From Rickettsiales bacterium (lineage in GTDB: Bacteria; Pseudomonadota; Alphaproteobacteria; Rickettsiales; JALZUV01): DNA of 9,398 nt. Each line of letters opens with the position of its first letter. Position 1 is the first letter of the stretch. The DNA lies in the NCBI GenBank assembly GCA_023301245.1, contig JALZUV010000054.1, positions 1 to 9,398 on the forward strand. Direction: 5' to 3'. The position numbers were made by a program, and so were the translations under genes. Below the pieces are notes generated by a model. That model ran no database searches and was not told the DNA's origin. It saw only the letters and a program-made list of their open reading frames with translations. Positions 1 through 5,100 of this stretch are shown here, one piece after another.

Positions 1-315
1 CGAGTCGGCAATGATTTCTACAAAAGCGATTACGACATGCTGTCCTATGTTTGGGCGCAACAAGATGACGCTATTGGAAGTATCTTTCAGGCACCAGCAG
101 GGCGTTCGGGTAATCACCGCCGCATATTATTGCAAAATAAAGCAAGCCCAGCCCATCAATGGAAAAACGAAACGCGTATTATCGTCAAAGACTTTATGAA
201 AGCATTTGGCAAAAAACCTGAATACCCTCTACGCGCAATCATGCTATTCACCGATAACGACCAAACCGCTGAACCTGCAAAGGCGCTTTACGATATCGGC
301 TGTTTCATACCATAA
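1..315 (+). CDS. DUF3047 domain-containing protein, C-terminal part (5' end outside window)
   Basis: The open frame enters from the left edge in frame 1 and ends with TAA, giving about 104 residues of a longer protein. The visible part reads RVGNDFY..., then LSYVWAQ, then a stretch ending in NETRIIVKDFMKAFGK, then IMLFTDNDQT and a final ALYDIGCF. This order (S-Y-V-W, then a basic/hydrophobic strand, an R-x-x-x-x-DF-x-x-AFG segment, and a T-D-x-D-x-T turn followed by a short G-containing strand) matches my recollection of the C-terminal half of DUF3047 proteins. These are uncharacterised, often exported proteins of Proteobacteria with a probable beta-sandwich fold. The missing N-terminal half should carry any signal peptide. 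It converges on the BrkB-like gene with only 13 bases between the two stop codons. No function is known, so none is assigned. Confidence 0.72.
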   Translation, partial: RVGNDFYKSDYDMLSYVWAQQDDAIGSIFQAPAGRSGNHRRILLQNKASPAHQWKNETRIIVKDFMKAFGKKPEYPLRAIMLFTDNDQTAEPAKALYDIGCFIP

Positions 316-328
316 AGCGGCTATTAGA

Positions 329-1183
329 CTAAATTGAAGACTCAGCTGTTTTATTCATTTGCAAATCTCGACTAAATTCAGCGCCTAATAGTAAAATTGT
401 TGCAGAGTAAGATACCCATAGCATTAACAAAATAAGCGACCCTGTTACGCCATAGGCCGAGTTCGGCTGCGCTATCGAGAAGTAAAGGCCCAAACCATAT
501 TCGCCCATAACAAATAATAGGGCAGATAAAAAACCGCCCAACATTGCGTTACCCCACCCCACATGAACGTCAGGCAATTTTTTAAGCATAAAGCCGAGAG
601 TAATCGTTACCATGGTTAGGCTCATGAGCAAATTAAGCCCATGAAGCAAGAAGGTGAAATAATCGGGCAACCAGTTGGTGATATATTCTGTCAGAACGGA
701 AAGCATTGAAGTCGCCAGCATGGAAACTAGCAAGGTAAAGCCAATACCAACCATCACGCCGAAAGATGCGATACGACGAAAAACTAATTTTCTCACCGTA
801 CTCAGTTGCGAATCATCTACCTGCCACACTAGGTTCAAAGCGCGCTGCAATTGTAAGAACACTTTTAAGCCTGTAAAAATCAACACGCTAGCTGCAATGG
901 CAAAGGCCCAAAAATTTGTCTCAGCAGGCGCAGTTTTTTCGATAATTTTTTGAAATTGCACCGAGGCTTCACTGCCAAAACTACCCGATAAAAAATCGTA
1001 CACCTGATTCTGAATTTGCGCCTCATCAACAAATAATGATGCACAGGCAAAATAAAGAATTATCAACGCAGGGAACGAGAAAATTGTGTAATAGGCAATG
1101 GCCGCACTTTGGGTAAAAGCATCGTGCCTCCACCATGCGACAATTGCACGAAGCAAAGATTTTGCGAGAATTTTAATCGTCAT
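329..1183 (-). CDS. YihY/virulence factor BrkB family integral membrane protein
   Basis: This 284-residue protein is predicted to lie in the inner membrane. Hydrophobic segments at roughly residues 30-50, 91-111, 138-160, 176-200, 211-235 and 246-268 give six likely membrane helices. The N-terminal AAIAYYTIFSFPALII, the central LQRALNLVW, and the late S-A-Y-G...GSLILLMLWVSYSATILLLGAE segment are hallmarks of the YihY/BrkB family (formerly mislabelled RNase BN), whose length is usually 270-330 residues. The transport or structural role of the family is unresolved; BrkB was named for serum resistance in Bordetella. The start at ATG 1183 is the first plausible one, but the site in front of it has no strong Shine-Dalgarno. 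The gene lies downstream of DUF2853 on the same strand, but two hairpins and about 180 bases lie between them, so it is probably transcribed separately. Family assignment is secure; function is not. Confidence 0.92.
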   Translation of the reverse strand: MTIKILAKSLLRAIVAWWRHDAFTQSAAIAYYTIFSFPALIILYFACASLFVDEAQIQNQVYDFLSGSFGSEASVQFQKIIEKTAPAETNFWAFAIAASVLIFTGLKVFLQLQRALNLVWQVDDSQLSTVRKLVFRRIASFGVMVGIGFTLLVSMLATSMLSVLTEYITNWLPDYFTFLLHGLNLLMSLTMVTITLGFMLKKLPDVHVGWGNAMLGGFLSALLFVMGEYGLGLYFSIAQPNSAYGVTGSLILLMLWVSYSATILLLGAEFSRDLQMNKTAESSI

Positions 1184-1267
1184 AACGTCATTCTAATCCC
1201 ACTGTTGAGCCGTTTTGTACTCGATAGTTCTGTAGCAGCAAGCATCAACTCTTCAAGCCCCGCTAGA

Positions 1268-1306
1268 TATTATCAAAGCACTCTCTTAAAGAGTGCTTTG
1301 ATAATA
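1268..1306. repeat. Perfect 17-bp inverted repeat (hairpin), 5-base loop
   Basis: Arms 1268-1284 and 1290-1306 are exactly complementary around the loop CTTAA. The stem core is AAAGCACTCT/AGAGTGCTTT. It lies in the gap between the DUF2853 stop codon and the BrkB-like start codon. On the minus strand the arm is not followed by a T-run; the T-run of the neighbouring terminator lies in front of it instead. It may be a second, backup terminator, an RNA 3'-end stabiliser or a protein-binding palindrome. Confidence 0.7.
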
Positions 1307-1339
1307 AAAAATGGAGCCACCCAATTAAGAGCAGCTCCA
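1306..1339 (-). terminator. Candidate Rho-independent terminator of the DUF2853 gene
   Basis: Read on the minus strand, the stem TGGAGC/GGCTCC-side arms (plus-strand 1312-1317 and 1334-1339) flank a 16-base loop and are followed directly by six T residues (plus-strand A-run 1306-1311). The site starts 26 bases past the DUF2853 stop codon. The 6-bp stem and long loop make it a weak example, but the T-tract position is right. It adjoins the 17-bp hairpin, which may reinforce it. Confidence 0.5.
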
Positions 1340-1364
1340 GTTTCTTCAAAAAATCAGATTACAA

Positions 1365-1706
1365 TTAACCGTAATTTTTTTCTTTATTGAAATGCTTCGT
1401 AAGCATGTAATAAACGACCGCACGATATTTGCTGCGGTTTGATTTACCATAGATTTCCATCACTTTGTCAATGGCGCCATCAAGGTCGTCATTATCGTTC
1501 AGGCCGAGCTTCTTAATCAGAAAGTTATTTTTAACTGTTTCTAATTCAGTTTTATCGCTACCTGAAACTGTTGAGGCATCTGCGTTATAGATAGACGGAC
1601 CACAACCAATTGTCACTTTAGTCAGCAGGTCTACATCTGGAGTCATGCCACATTTTTCTTTTAAATCTGCGGCGTATTTTTCAATTAAATCATCACGTTT
1701 GCTCAT
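1365..1706 (-). CDS. DUF2853 family protein
   Basis: This small soluble protein of 113 residues has no signal peptide or membrane segment. It begins MSKRDDLIEKYAADLKEKCG and contains the strongly conserved block GPSIYNADASTVSGSDK, then ETVKNNFLIKKLG, and near the end SNRSKYRAVVYYMLTKHF. These blocks and the length match DUF2853, a family of small, mostly helical proteins in Proteobacteria and Bacteroidetes with no known function. The protein is Lys- and Asp-rich and probably cytoplasmic. The start at ATG 1706 fits the family N-terminus; the purine-rich AGAGAGAG stretch upstream is at best a poor ribosome binding site. The gene appears monocistronic: a 10-bp hairpin stands in the leader and a terminator-like hairpin with T-run stands behind it. 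Family call is confident; function is unknown. Confidence 0.9.
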   Translation of the reverse strand: MSKRDDLIEKYAADLKEKCGMTPDVDLLTKVTIGCGPSIYNADASTVSGSDKTELETVKNNFLIKKLGLNDNDDLDGAIDKVMEIYGKSNRSKYRAVVYYMLTKHFNKEKNYG

Positions 1707-1735
1707 AATTCATACTCTCTCTATATGGTTATTAT

Positions 1736-1759
1736 TGTTGGCTAATAGCTTAGCCAACA
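1736..1759 (-). promoter_or_regulatory. Leader hairpin upstream of the DUF2853 gene
   Basis: A perfect 10-bp inverted repeat (1736-1745 and 1750-1759, arms TGTTGGCTAA/TTAGCCAACA) with a TAGC loop lies 29 bases upstream of the DUF2853 start codon. No T-run follows on either strand, so it does not look like an intrinsic terminator. An AT-rich TATATAG stretch just upstream on the minus strand (around 1762-1768) could be a -10 element, in which case the hairpin would lie in the transcript leader or over the start site. It could be an operator or an RNA-stability element. Confidence 0.4.
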
Positions 1760-1809
1760 CACTATATAGACAATTATCACAAGAAAATCAATTAATCTAC
1801 ATAGAGCCC

Positions 1810-1828
1810 AAAACGGTAAGGCGTTTTT
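1810..1828 (-). terminator. Possible weak terminator hairpin after the DUF3179 gene
   Basis: AAAACG (1810-1815) and CGTTTT (1822-1827) form a 6-bp stem with a 6-base loop, 13 bases beyond the DUF3179 stop codon. The arms themselves supply the A- and T-tracts, so it could act in either direction. The stem is short and mostly A-T, so this is a tentative call. Confidence 0.3.
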
Positions 1829-1840
1829 ATGGCCTAAACT

Positions 1841-3181
1841 CTATTCACTCTCCAGATAACCTGCCCAAGCAAACCAATAAGAAATATGCCCTGGAAGACG
1901 TTTTAAGCGATTCCCTTTACTATCGACCAACGCCTCTTCAGTCAGCTTCCATTGGCGCCCATCATCAGTAGTAAGCGAGCTGTCGAATTTTAACTTTTTG
2001 CGTTCATAAGCGCGCACGGTACGGCTCTTCGCATCCCCCATTAGCACGACATTCACCAAACCTACCGTGTCATTAAACACCGCCCCTTGCTTAAACTTCG
2101 ACAACGGCCAAGCCTTGTTACCCCCTGTTAAGCGGAGGCCGAATATTTGGTCTTTTTCCTGTAACTTTCGGCTGCGATCACCCAACGCAGGGAACATCAA
2201 TTTTGAAGAAGCGAAATAATCTTGATACACCACGCCAGAGCCATAATCGCGACGATACCCTGTATCCAAACCAAGTACTTTCGTATTAGGGTTCTGTTTT
2301 TTCCACTCCCCCCAGCTCGTAATCACGACGGGGCGAATCTTCAACTTAATACCTGATCCACGCAATTTTCCTGAAACAGGCTCGCCAGTAAATTGATTCC
2401 AAAGTGAGTCAGTTTGGCGATCATACATAAGTTTGTTGGAACGATAGAGAAAGCCAGATGAACCAAAAGTGAAAGGCTCTTTCACGTTCCATTTTTCTCG
2501 CCCCTGATAACTACCTTCAAATAGAATACCCGCATTGCACAAAGTACAATAAGCCAAGCTAACGGGCACCCCGCCAACCACATCGTTAAACATTTCATGC
2601 CAGCCCATAATGCGCAGCGGATAAGCGCGACTATCACCATTGATAGAAACACCAAACACCTCATCATCGTCACGCAAATAGCTCGCCTCCTTAGCCGTCA
2701 GATGCTTTGGGTTATCCAATGCAGGAATACCATCCACATGCACACCGCCCCATACCACTTCTTCTGGTCGAATATCAAAGCTCATTTCTGGGCGATAAAA
2801 CCGCTTAAATGCAGGGTCGATACTATAAAATAAGCCTGACTTAAAGTGAGTGATACTAGCGTGTGGTTTAATTTGCACATTTTTTTCCTGCCACAACATC
2901 CAGTCAAACCAATTGCTTGCCGAATGCCCTGTAATTTTATTTAAAACGAGCATTATCTCTTGCCCAAGTACCGGAGAATAACGCAAGGCAGTAATCAAAT
3001 GTGCGGCCATATCTGGCTTGCCACGCTGCGCGATCCATTCTAACGCCTGACGCGCTTCCTGCGGCTTAGCCTGCACCAATTGCTTAGCCTTATATAGCTC
3101 AGGAGATTGACTAGGGTTTGCGGTAGCGGCAAAAGGTAGCAGCATCAAAAAAATAACTAGAATCTGTCGTAAAACCATCAT
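1841..3181 (-). CDS. DUF3179 domain-containing exported protein
   Basis: This 446-residue protein has a Sec signal peptide: after MMVLRQ comes the hydrophobic core ILVIFLMLLPFAA, with likely cleavage after ATA (near residue 21), so it should be periplasmic. Residues about 25-120 are a helical N-terminal region without a recognised domain. The DUF3179 domain follows from about 140: VHVDGIPAL (148-155), FGVSINGDSRAYPL (176-189), WHEMFNDVVGG (194-204), then the Cys pair YCTLC (211-215), FGSSGFLYRSN and MYDRQTDSLWNQF. The conserved His195 and the CxxC pair suggest metal binding or redox activity, but this is inference. The start at ATG 3181 has AGAGGCGG a few bases upstream; a second in-frame ATG follows immediately and cannot be excluded. 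It lies 25 bases downstream of a small lipoprotein gene on the same strand, so the two exported products are probably co-expressed. No biochemical role is established. Confidence 0.93.
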   Translation of the reverse strand: MMVLRQILVIFLMLLPFAATANPSQSPELYKAKQLVQAKPQEARQALEWIAQRGKPDMAAHLITALRYSPVLGQEIMLVLNKITGHSASNWFDWMLWQEKNVQIKPHASITHFKSGLFYSIDPAFKRFYRPEMSFDIRPEEVVWGGVHVDGIPALDNPKHLTAKEASYLRDDDEVFGVSINGDSRAYPLRIMGWHEMFNDVVGGVPVSLAYCTLCNAGILFEGSYQGREKWNVKEPFTFGSSGFLYRSNKLMYDRQTDSLWNQFTGEPVSGKLRGSGIKLKIRPVVITSWGEWKKQNPNTKVLGLDTGYRRDYGSGVVYQDYFASSKLMFPALGDRSRKLQEKDQIFGLRLTGGNKAWPLSKFKQGAVFNDTVGLVNVVLMGDAKSRTVRAYERKKLKFDSSLTTDDGRQWKLTEEALVDSKGNRLKRLPGHISYWFAWAGYLESE

Positions 3182-3206
3182 GTACCGCCTCTAACAAAAA
3201 ATGACA

Positions 3207-3371
3207 TTAATATTGCCCATTAATCATACCAAACTGATCACTGAGTTCAGAATTACCATAACTACCACTCGCACTATAATCGGCATTCATAAAGACAGCG
3301 TTGCGTGCGTTATTTTGTGAACAAGCAGAGACAGCGAGTAAAAGACCGATTAAAATAATAAAATGTTTCAT
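3207..3371 (-). CDS. Small putative lipoprotein (54 residues)
   Basis: On the minus strand an ATG at 3371 opens a 54-codon frame ending in TAA at 3209-3207. The product begins MKHFIILIGLLLAVSACSQN: two charged or polar residues after Met, a hydrophobic core, and a lipobox V-S-A-C with Cys17 as the lipidated residue and Ser-Gln at +2/+3. This predicts outer-membrane sorting by the usual +2 rule. The mature part is only about 38 residues, is rich in Asn, Ser, Gly and Tyr, and contains ADYSASGSYGN and a final GMINGQY; I recognise no family. GGATAG lies a few bases before the start, inside a small inverted repeat (3373-3389) that could pair and mask it. The gene ends 25 bases before the DUF3179 gene on the same strand, suggesting an operon. 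Its reality rests on the textbook lipobox and this position; small size limits certainty. Confidence 0.72.
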   Translation of the reverse strand: MKHFIILIGLLLAVSACSQNNARNAVFMNADYSASGSYGNSELSDQFGMINGQY

Positions 3372-3440
3372 AACTATCCATTCGATAGTGATGAAAGAAA
3401 CGTTACAAATAAGGGTTTATTCGAAGTAAAAGTCCCTCAC

Positions 3441-3500
3441 TCAGCATTCTATGATGGGAGCTTCAAAGATGCTGAATGCCGCAAGCGGCGCACACGCCGC
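3441..3500. repeat. Cluster of short inverted repeats beside the tRNA-Ser 3' end
   Basis: Three palindromes are packed in this stretch. TCAGCAT/ATGCTGA (3441-3447 and 3469-3475) overlaps the alternative pair GCATTC/GAATGC (3444-3449 and 3474-3479). GCCGC-AA-GCGGC spans 3478-3489. GCGGCG-CACA-CGCCGC spans 3485-3500. The last two share bases and are mutually exclusive structures. The 3478-3510 part is much richer in GC than its surroundings. No T-run follows, so it is not a clear terminator of the tRNA transcript. The 176 bases between the lipoprotein gene and the tRNA hold nothing else I can call as a gene. Confidence 0.5.
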
Positions 3501-3520
3501 GGCTCTGGCGGAACGCTCTC

Positions 3521-3546
3521 GGAAACTGTTGGAAACTAAGGAAACA
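3521..3546. repeat. Three short direct repeats (GGAAAC) next to tRNA-Ser
   Basis: GGAAACT occurs at 3521-3527 and 3531-3537, and GGAAACA at 3540-3546, at steps of 10 and 9 bases, ending immediately before the CCA-encoding triplet of the tRNA. They lie directly 3' of the tRNA on its own strand. The units are too short and too few for a CRISPR array. They could be protein-binding sites or relics of slippage. Confidence 0.45.
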
Positions 3547-3547
3547 G

Positions 3548-3637
3548 TGGCGGAGAGACGGGGATTCGAACCCCGGAAGGAGTTGCCCCCTTGCTGGTTT
3601 TCAAGACCAGTGCATTCAACCGCTCTGCCATCTCTCC
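3548..3637 (-). tRNA. tRNA-Ser (anticodon UGA), CCA encoded
   Basis: Read on the minus strand, the acceptor arms GGAGAGA (3637-3631) and TCTCTCC (3558-3552) pair over 7 bp, followed by a G discriminator (3551) and an encoded CCA (3550-3548). The anticodon arm is CTGGT-CTTGAAA-ACCAG, giving anticodon TGA, which reads UCA and other UCN serine codons. The T arm is CGGGG-TTCGAAT-CCCCG. A long variable arm (AAGGGG...CTCCTT) with the AGCGGTTGAATGC D-loop region confirms a class II tRNA of the serine type. Length is 90 bases with CCA. It lies 53 bases downstream of the PhnA-domain gene on the same strand and may share its transcript or have its own promoter; I see no convincing promoter. Confidence 0.97.
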
Positions 3638-3674
3638 ACACTGACGTTTAGCTAGCAGTTAATCGGCGGCTCGA

Positions 3675-3688
3675 CAAGTGTAAACTTG
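3675..3688 (-). other. Small hairpin between the PhnA-domain gene and tRNA-Ser
   Basis: CAAGT-GTAA-ACTTG forms a 5-bp stem two bases past the PhnA-domain stop codon. There is no T-run, so it is only a weak candidate for a terminator or processing site at the boundary between the protein gene and the tRNA. Confidence 0.25.
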
Positions 3689-3690
3689 CC

Positions 3691-3909
3691 TCAACTCTTC
3701 TTTAGAAACTCGGTGCGCAATACGATGGTCGATTTACCAATTCGGCATTCCACTTCATCGGCATCGTTCGTCAGGCGAATTTTATTCACTTTCGTGCCGC
3801 GCTTTAGGTTAAGCGACGAGCCTTTTACTTTTAAATCACGGATTAGCGTGACGGCATCGCCATCGCTTAATTCGTTACCGTTACTATCTTTTACATCTAT
3901 ATCGCTCAT
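3691..3909 (-). CDS. PhnA (YjdM)-type domain protein, short form
   Basis: This 72-residue protein corresponds to the C-terminal PhnA domain alone. VKDSNGNELSDGDAVTLIRDLKVKGSS (residues 6-32) is followed by LKRGTKVNKIRL, a weakly conserved connector, VECRIGKSTIVLRTEFLKK and the end. The full YjdM/PhnA protein of E. coli is about 110 residues with a zinc-ribbon N-terminus; that ribbon is absent here and there are no Cys pairs. Short domain-only versions are common, so this is not a truncation. Despite the name, PhnA/YjdM is not the phosphonoacetate hydrolase and its role is unknown. The Shine-Dalgarno AGAGGAA (3920-3914) overlaps the stop codon of the aldo/keto reductase gene, and the two genes are 10 bases apart, so they are co-transcribed and probably coupled. 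Family assignment is firm. Confidence 0.88.
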   Translation of the reverse strand: MSDIDVKDSNGNELSDGDAVTLIRDLKVKGSSLNLKRGTKVNKIRLTNDADEVECRIGKSTIVLRTEFLKKS

Positions 3910-3919
3910 CGGATTCCTC

Positions 3920-4957
3920 TTAAGGGGCTGGGTTTGGGTTTTTATTATGCACAGCCTGAATATCGCTTAAGCACTCATCCGACAAGGTAACATCAAGCGA
4001 GTCAATATTCTCTTTTAATTGCTCCATGCTAGTAGCACCAATGATATTGCTGGTTAAAAACGGACGGCTATTAACATAAGCGAGCGCCATAGTGGCAGGC
4101 GACATCTCATATTTTTTGGCAATCTCGCAATATTCAAGCGTCGCCGCACGAGCGCGCGGGTTCAGATAACGCTGGAAATGGTCAAACAAGGTCAGACGAC
4201 CTTTTTCCGGCCAATTATCGTGGTTATATTTTCCTGTTAACATGCCAAATGCGAGGGGCGAATAAGCCAGTAACCCACATTCTTCGCGGATAGAAATTTC
4301 AGCGCAGCCCACTTCATAACTACGGTTTAATAAGCTGTAAGGGTTCTGCACTGATTGCACGCGTGGCAAGCTCATTTCGCGTGCCAAGCGCAAAGATTCA
4401 CTCATACCCCATGGTGTTTCATTCGATAACCCTACATGGCGAATTTTACCCTGCTCAACCAATTCTTTAAGAACTGATAGGGTTTCTTCCAACGCAATCG
4501 CATCGTCATTCTCTTTATGTTCATAGCCTAATTGGCCGAAATAATTGGTCGCTCTATCGGGCCAGTGCAATTGGTAGAGATCGATATAATCAGTTTTTAA
4601 GCGCTTTAAGCTGCCTTCAATTGCCTGCATGATATGCGCGCGCGATAGGCGGGATTCTTCGCCGCGAAACCACTCCATACCAGAGCGCCCGACCACTTTG
4701 CTGGCGAGCACCACTTCATCGCGTTTGCCAGATTGGGCGAACCAATTACCAATAATCTCTTCAGTGCTGCCTTGCGTCTCGGCTTTGGGAGGTACGGCAT
4801 AAAGTTCGGCCGTGTCAAAAAAGTTAATTCCGCGCTCTATCGCATAATCCATTTGGTCGAAAGCTTCGTCTTGCGTGTTTTGCTGCCCCCAAGTCATTGT
4901 TCCTAAGCATAAATGACTAACATTAACATTAGTGTTTCCGAGCTTGTTTTGGCGCAT
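3920..4957 (-). CDS. NADP(H)-dependent aldo/keto reductase, Tas-like
   Basis: This cytoplasmic oxidoreductase of 345 residues has a (beta/alpha)8 barrel fold. The aldo/keto reductase tetrad is visible as Asp48 and Tyr53 (NFFDTAELY), Lys87 (VVLASKVVG) and His131 (LYQLHWPDR). The region PPKAETQGSTEEIIGNW, the segment HWPDRATNYFGQLGYE, and VQNPYSLLNRSYEVG are close to E. coli Tas, and the C-terminal ..IGATSMEQLKENIDSL also agrees; length is nearly identical. Tas was named for its effect on tyrosine auxotrophy in E. coli; the physiological substrate is unclear, so I give no symbol. The start is ATG 4957, placed six bases behind AAGGA (4968-4964); an in-frame TTG at 4963 sits between and is a poorer choice. 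It is transcribed away from the phytochelatin synthase-like gene and drives the downstream PhnA-domain gene. Confidence 0.93.
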   Translation of the reverse strand: MRQNKLGNTNVNVSHLCLGTMTWGQQNTQDEAFDQMDYAIERGINFFDTAELYAVPPKAETQGSTEEIIGNWFAQSGKRDEVVLASKVVGRSGMEWFRGEESRLSRAHIMQAIEGSLKRLKTDYIDLYQLHWPDRATNYFGQLGYEHKENDDAIALEETLSVLKELVEQGKIRHVGLSNETPWGMSESLRLAREMSLPRVQSVQNPYSLLNRSYEVGCAEISIREECGLLAYSPLAFGMLTGKYNHDNWPEKGRLTLFDHFQRYLNPRARAATLEYCEIAKKYEMSPATMALAYVNSRPFLTSNIIGATSMEQLKENIDSLDVTLSDECLSDIQAVHNKNPNPAP

Positions 4958-5100
4958 TTTCAATCCTTAATTTCCATTTAACACTGTGACAATTTAAAGA
5001 AATGAAGAAAAATCCCGCCATCGTAAGAAAATCGTAACATAGATTTGCTATATTGCACACAAGGCAGAAAAAACACCACTATAAAAAACAAGGATGGGTA
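4958..5100. promoter_or_regulatory. Divergent intergenic region between the reductase and PCS-like genes
   Basis: These 143 AT-rich bases must hold the start signals for both divergent genes. A direct repeat ATCGTAA at 5020-5026 and 5031-5037 is spaced 11 bases start to start, about one helical turn. TATATT (5049-5054) is a possible -10 element for the plus-strand gene, but I find no good -35. Both genes have AAGGA Shine-Dalgarno sites (4968-4964 minus; 5090-5094 plus), each six bases from its ATG. Confidence 0.4.
5020..5037. repeat. Direct repeat ATCGTAA x2, possible operator
   Basis: Two copies of ATCGTAA separated by GAAA place identical faces 11 bases apart, just upstream of a candidate -10 box for the PCS-like gene. 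This arrangement suits a dimeric regulator on one DNA face, but repeats this short can arise by chance. Confidence 0.3.

Noticed and set aside
1180..1193. A three-codon frame (ATG ACG TTA TGA) overlapping the BrkB-like start codon on the minus strand.
   Set aside because: It could couple translation, but it has no ribosome binding site and such a short frame is expected by chance.
1109..1390. Plus-strand 93-codon frame spanning the BrkB-like start, the hairpins and the DUF2853 stop.
   Set aside because: It runs through two inverted repeats and the ends of two real genes, with no start signal or family resemblance.
3521..3546. Possible CRISPR array from the GGAAAC repeats.
   Set aside because: Units are 6-7 bases with 2-3 base gaps; CRISPR repeats are about 24-40 bases with spacers of similar size, and no cas genes are present.
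3441..3651. Open frames of about 66 codons on both strands across the tRNA-Ser (products containing RRGFEPR and GGNSFRGSNPRLSA).
   Set aside because: These are the well-known artefact of translating a tRNA-Ser gene and its complement; the tRNA structure explains the sequence. The part outside the tRNA has no Shine-Dalgarno or family match.
4958..4963. TTG start two codons upstream of the reductase ATG.
   Set aside because: The AAGGA site is spaced six bases from the ATG at 4957 but directly abuts the TTG, so the ATG is favoured.
5053..5100. Upstream TTG start for the PCS-like protein, adding 16 residues.
   Set aside because: ATG 5101 has AAGGA at the right distance and the added residues have no family counterpart; TATATT of a possible promoter overlaps the TTG.
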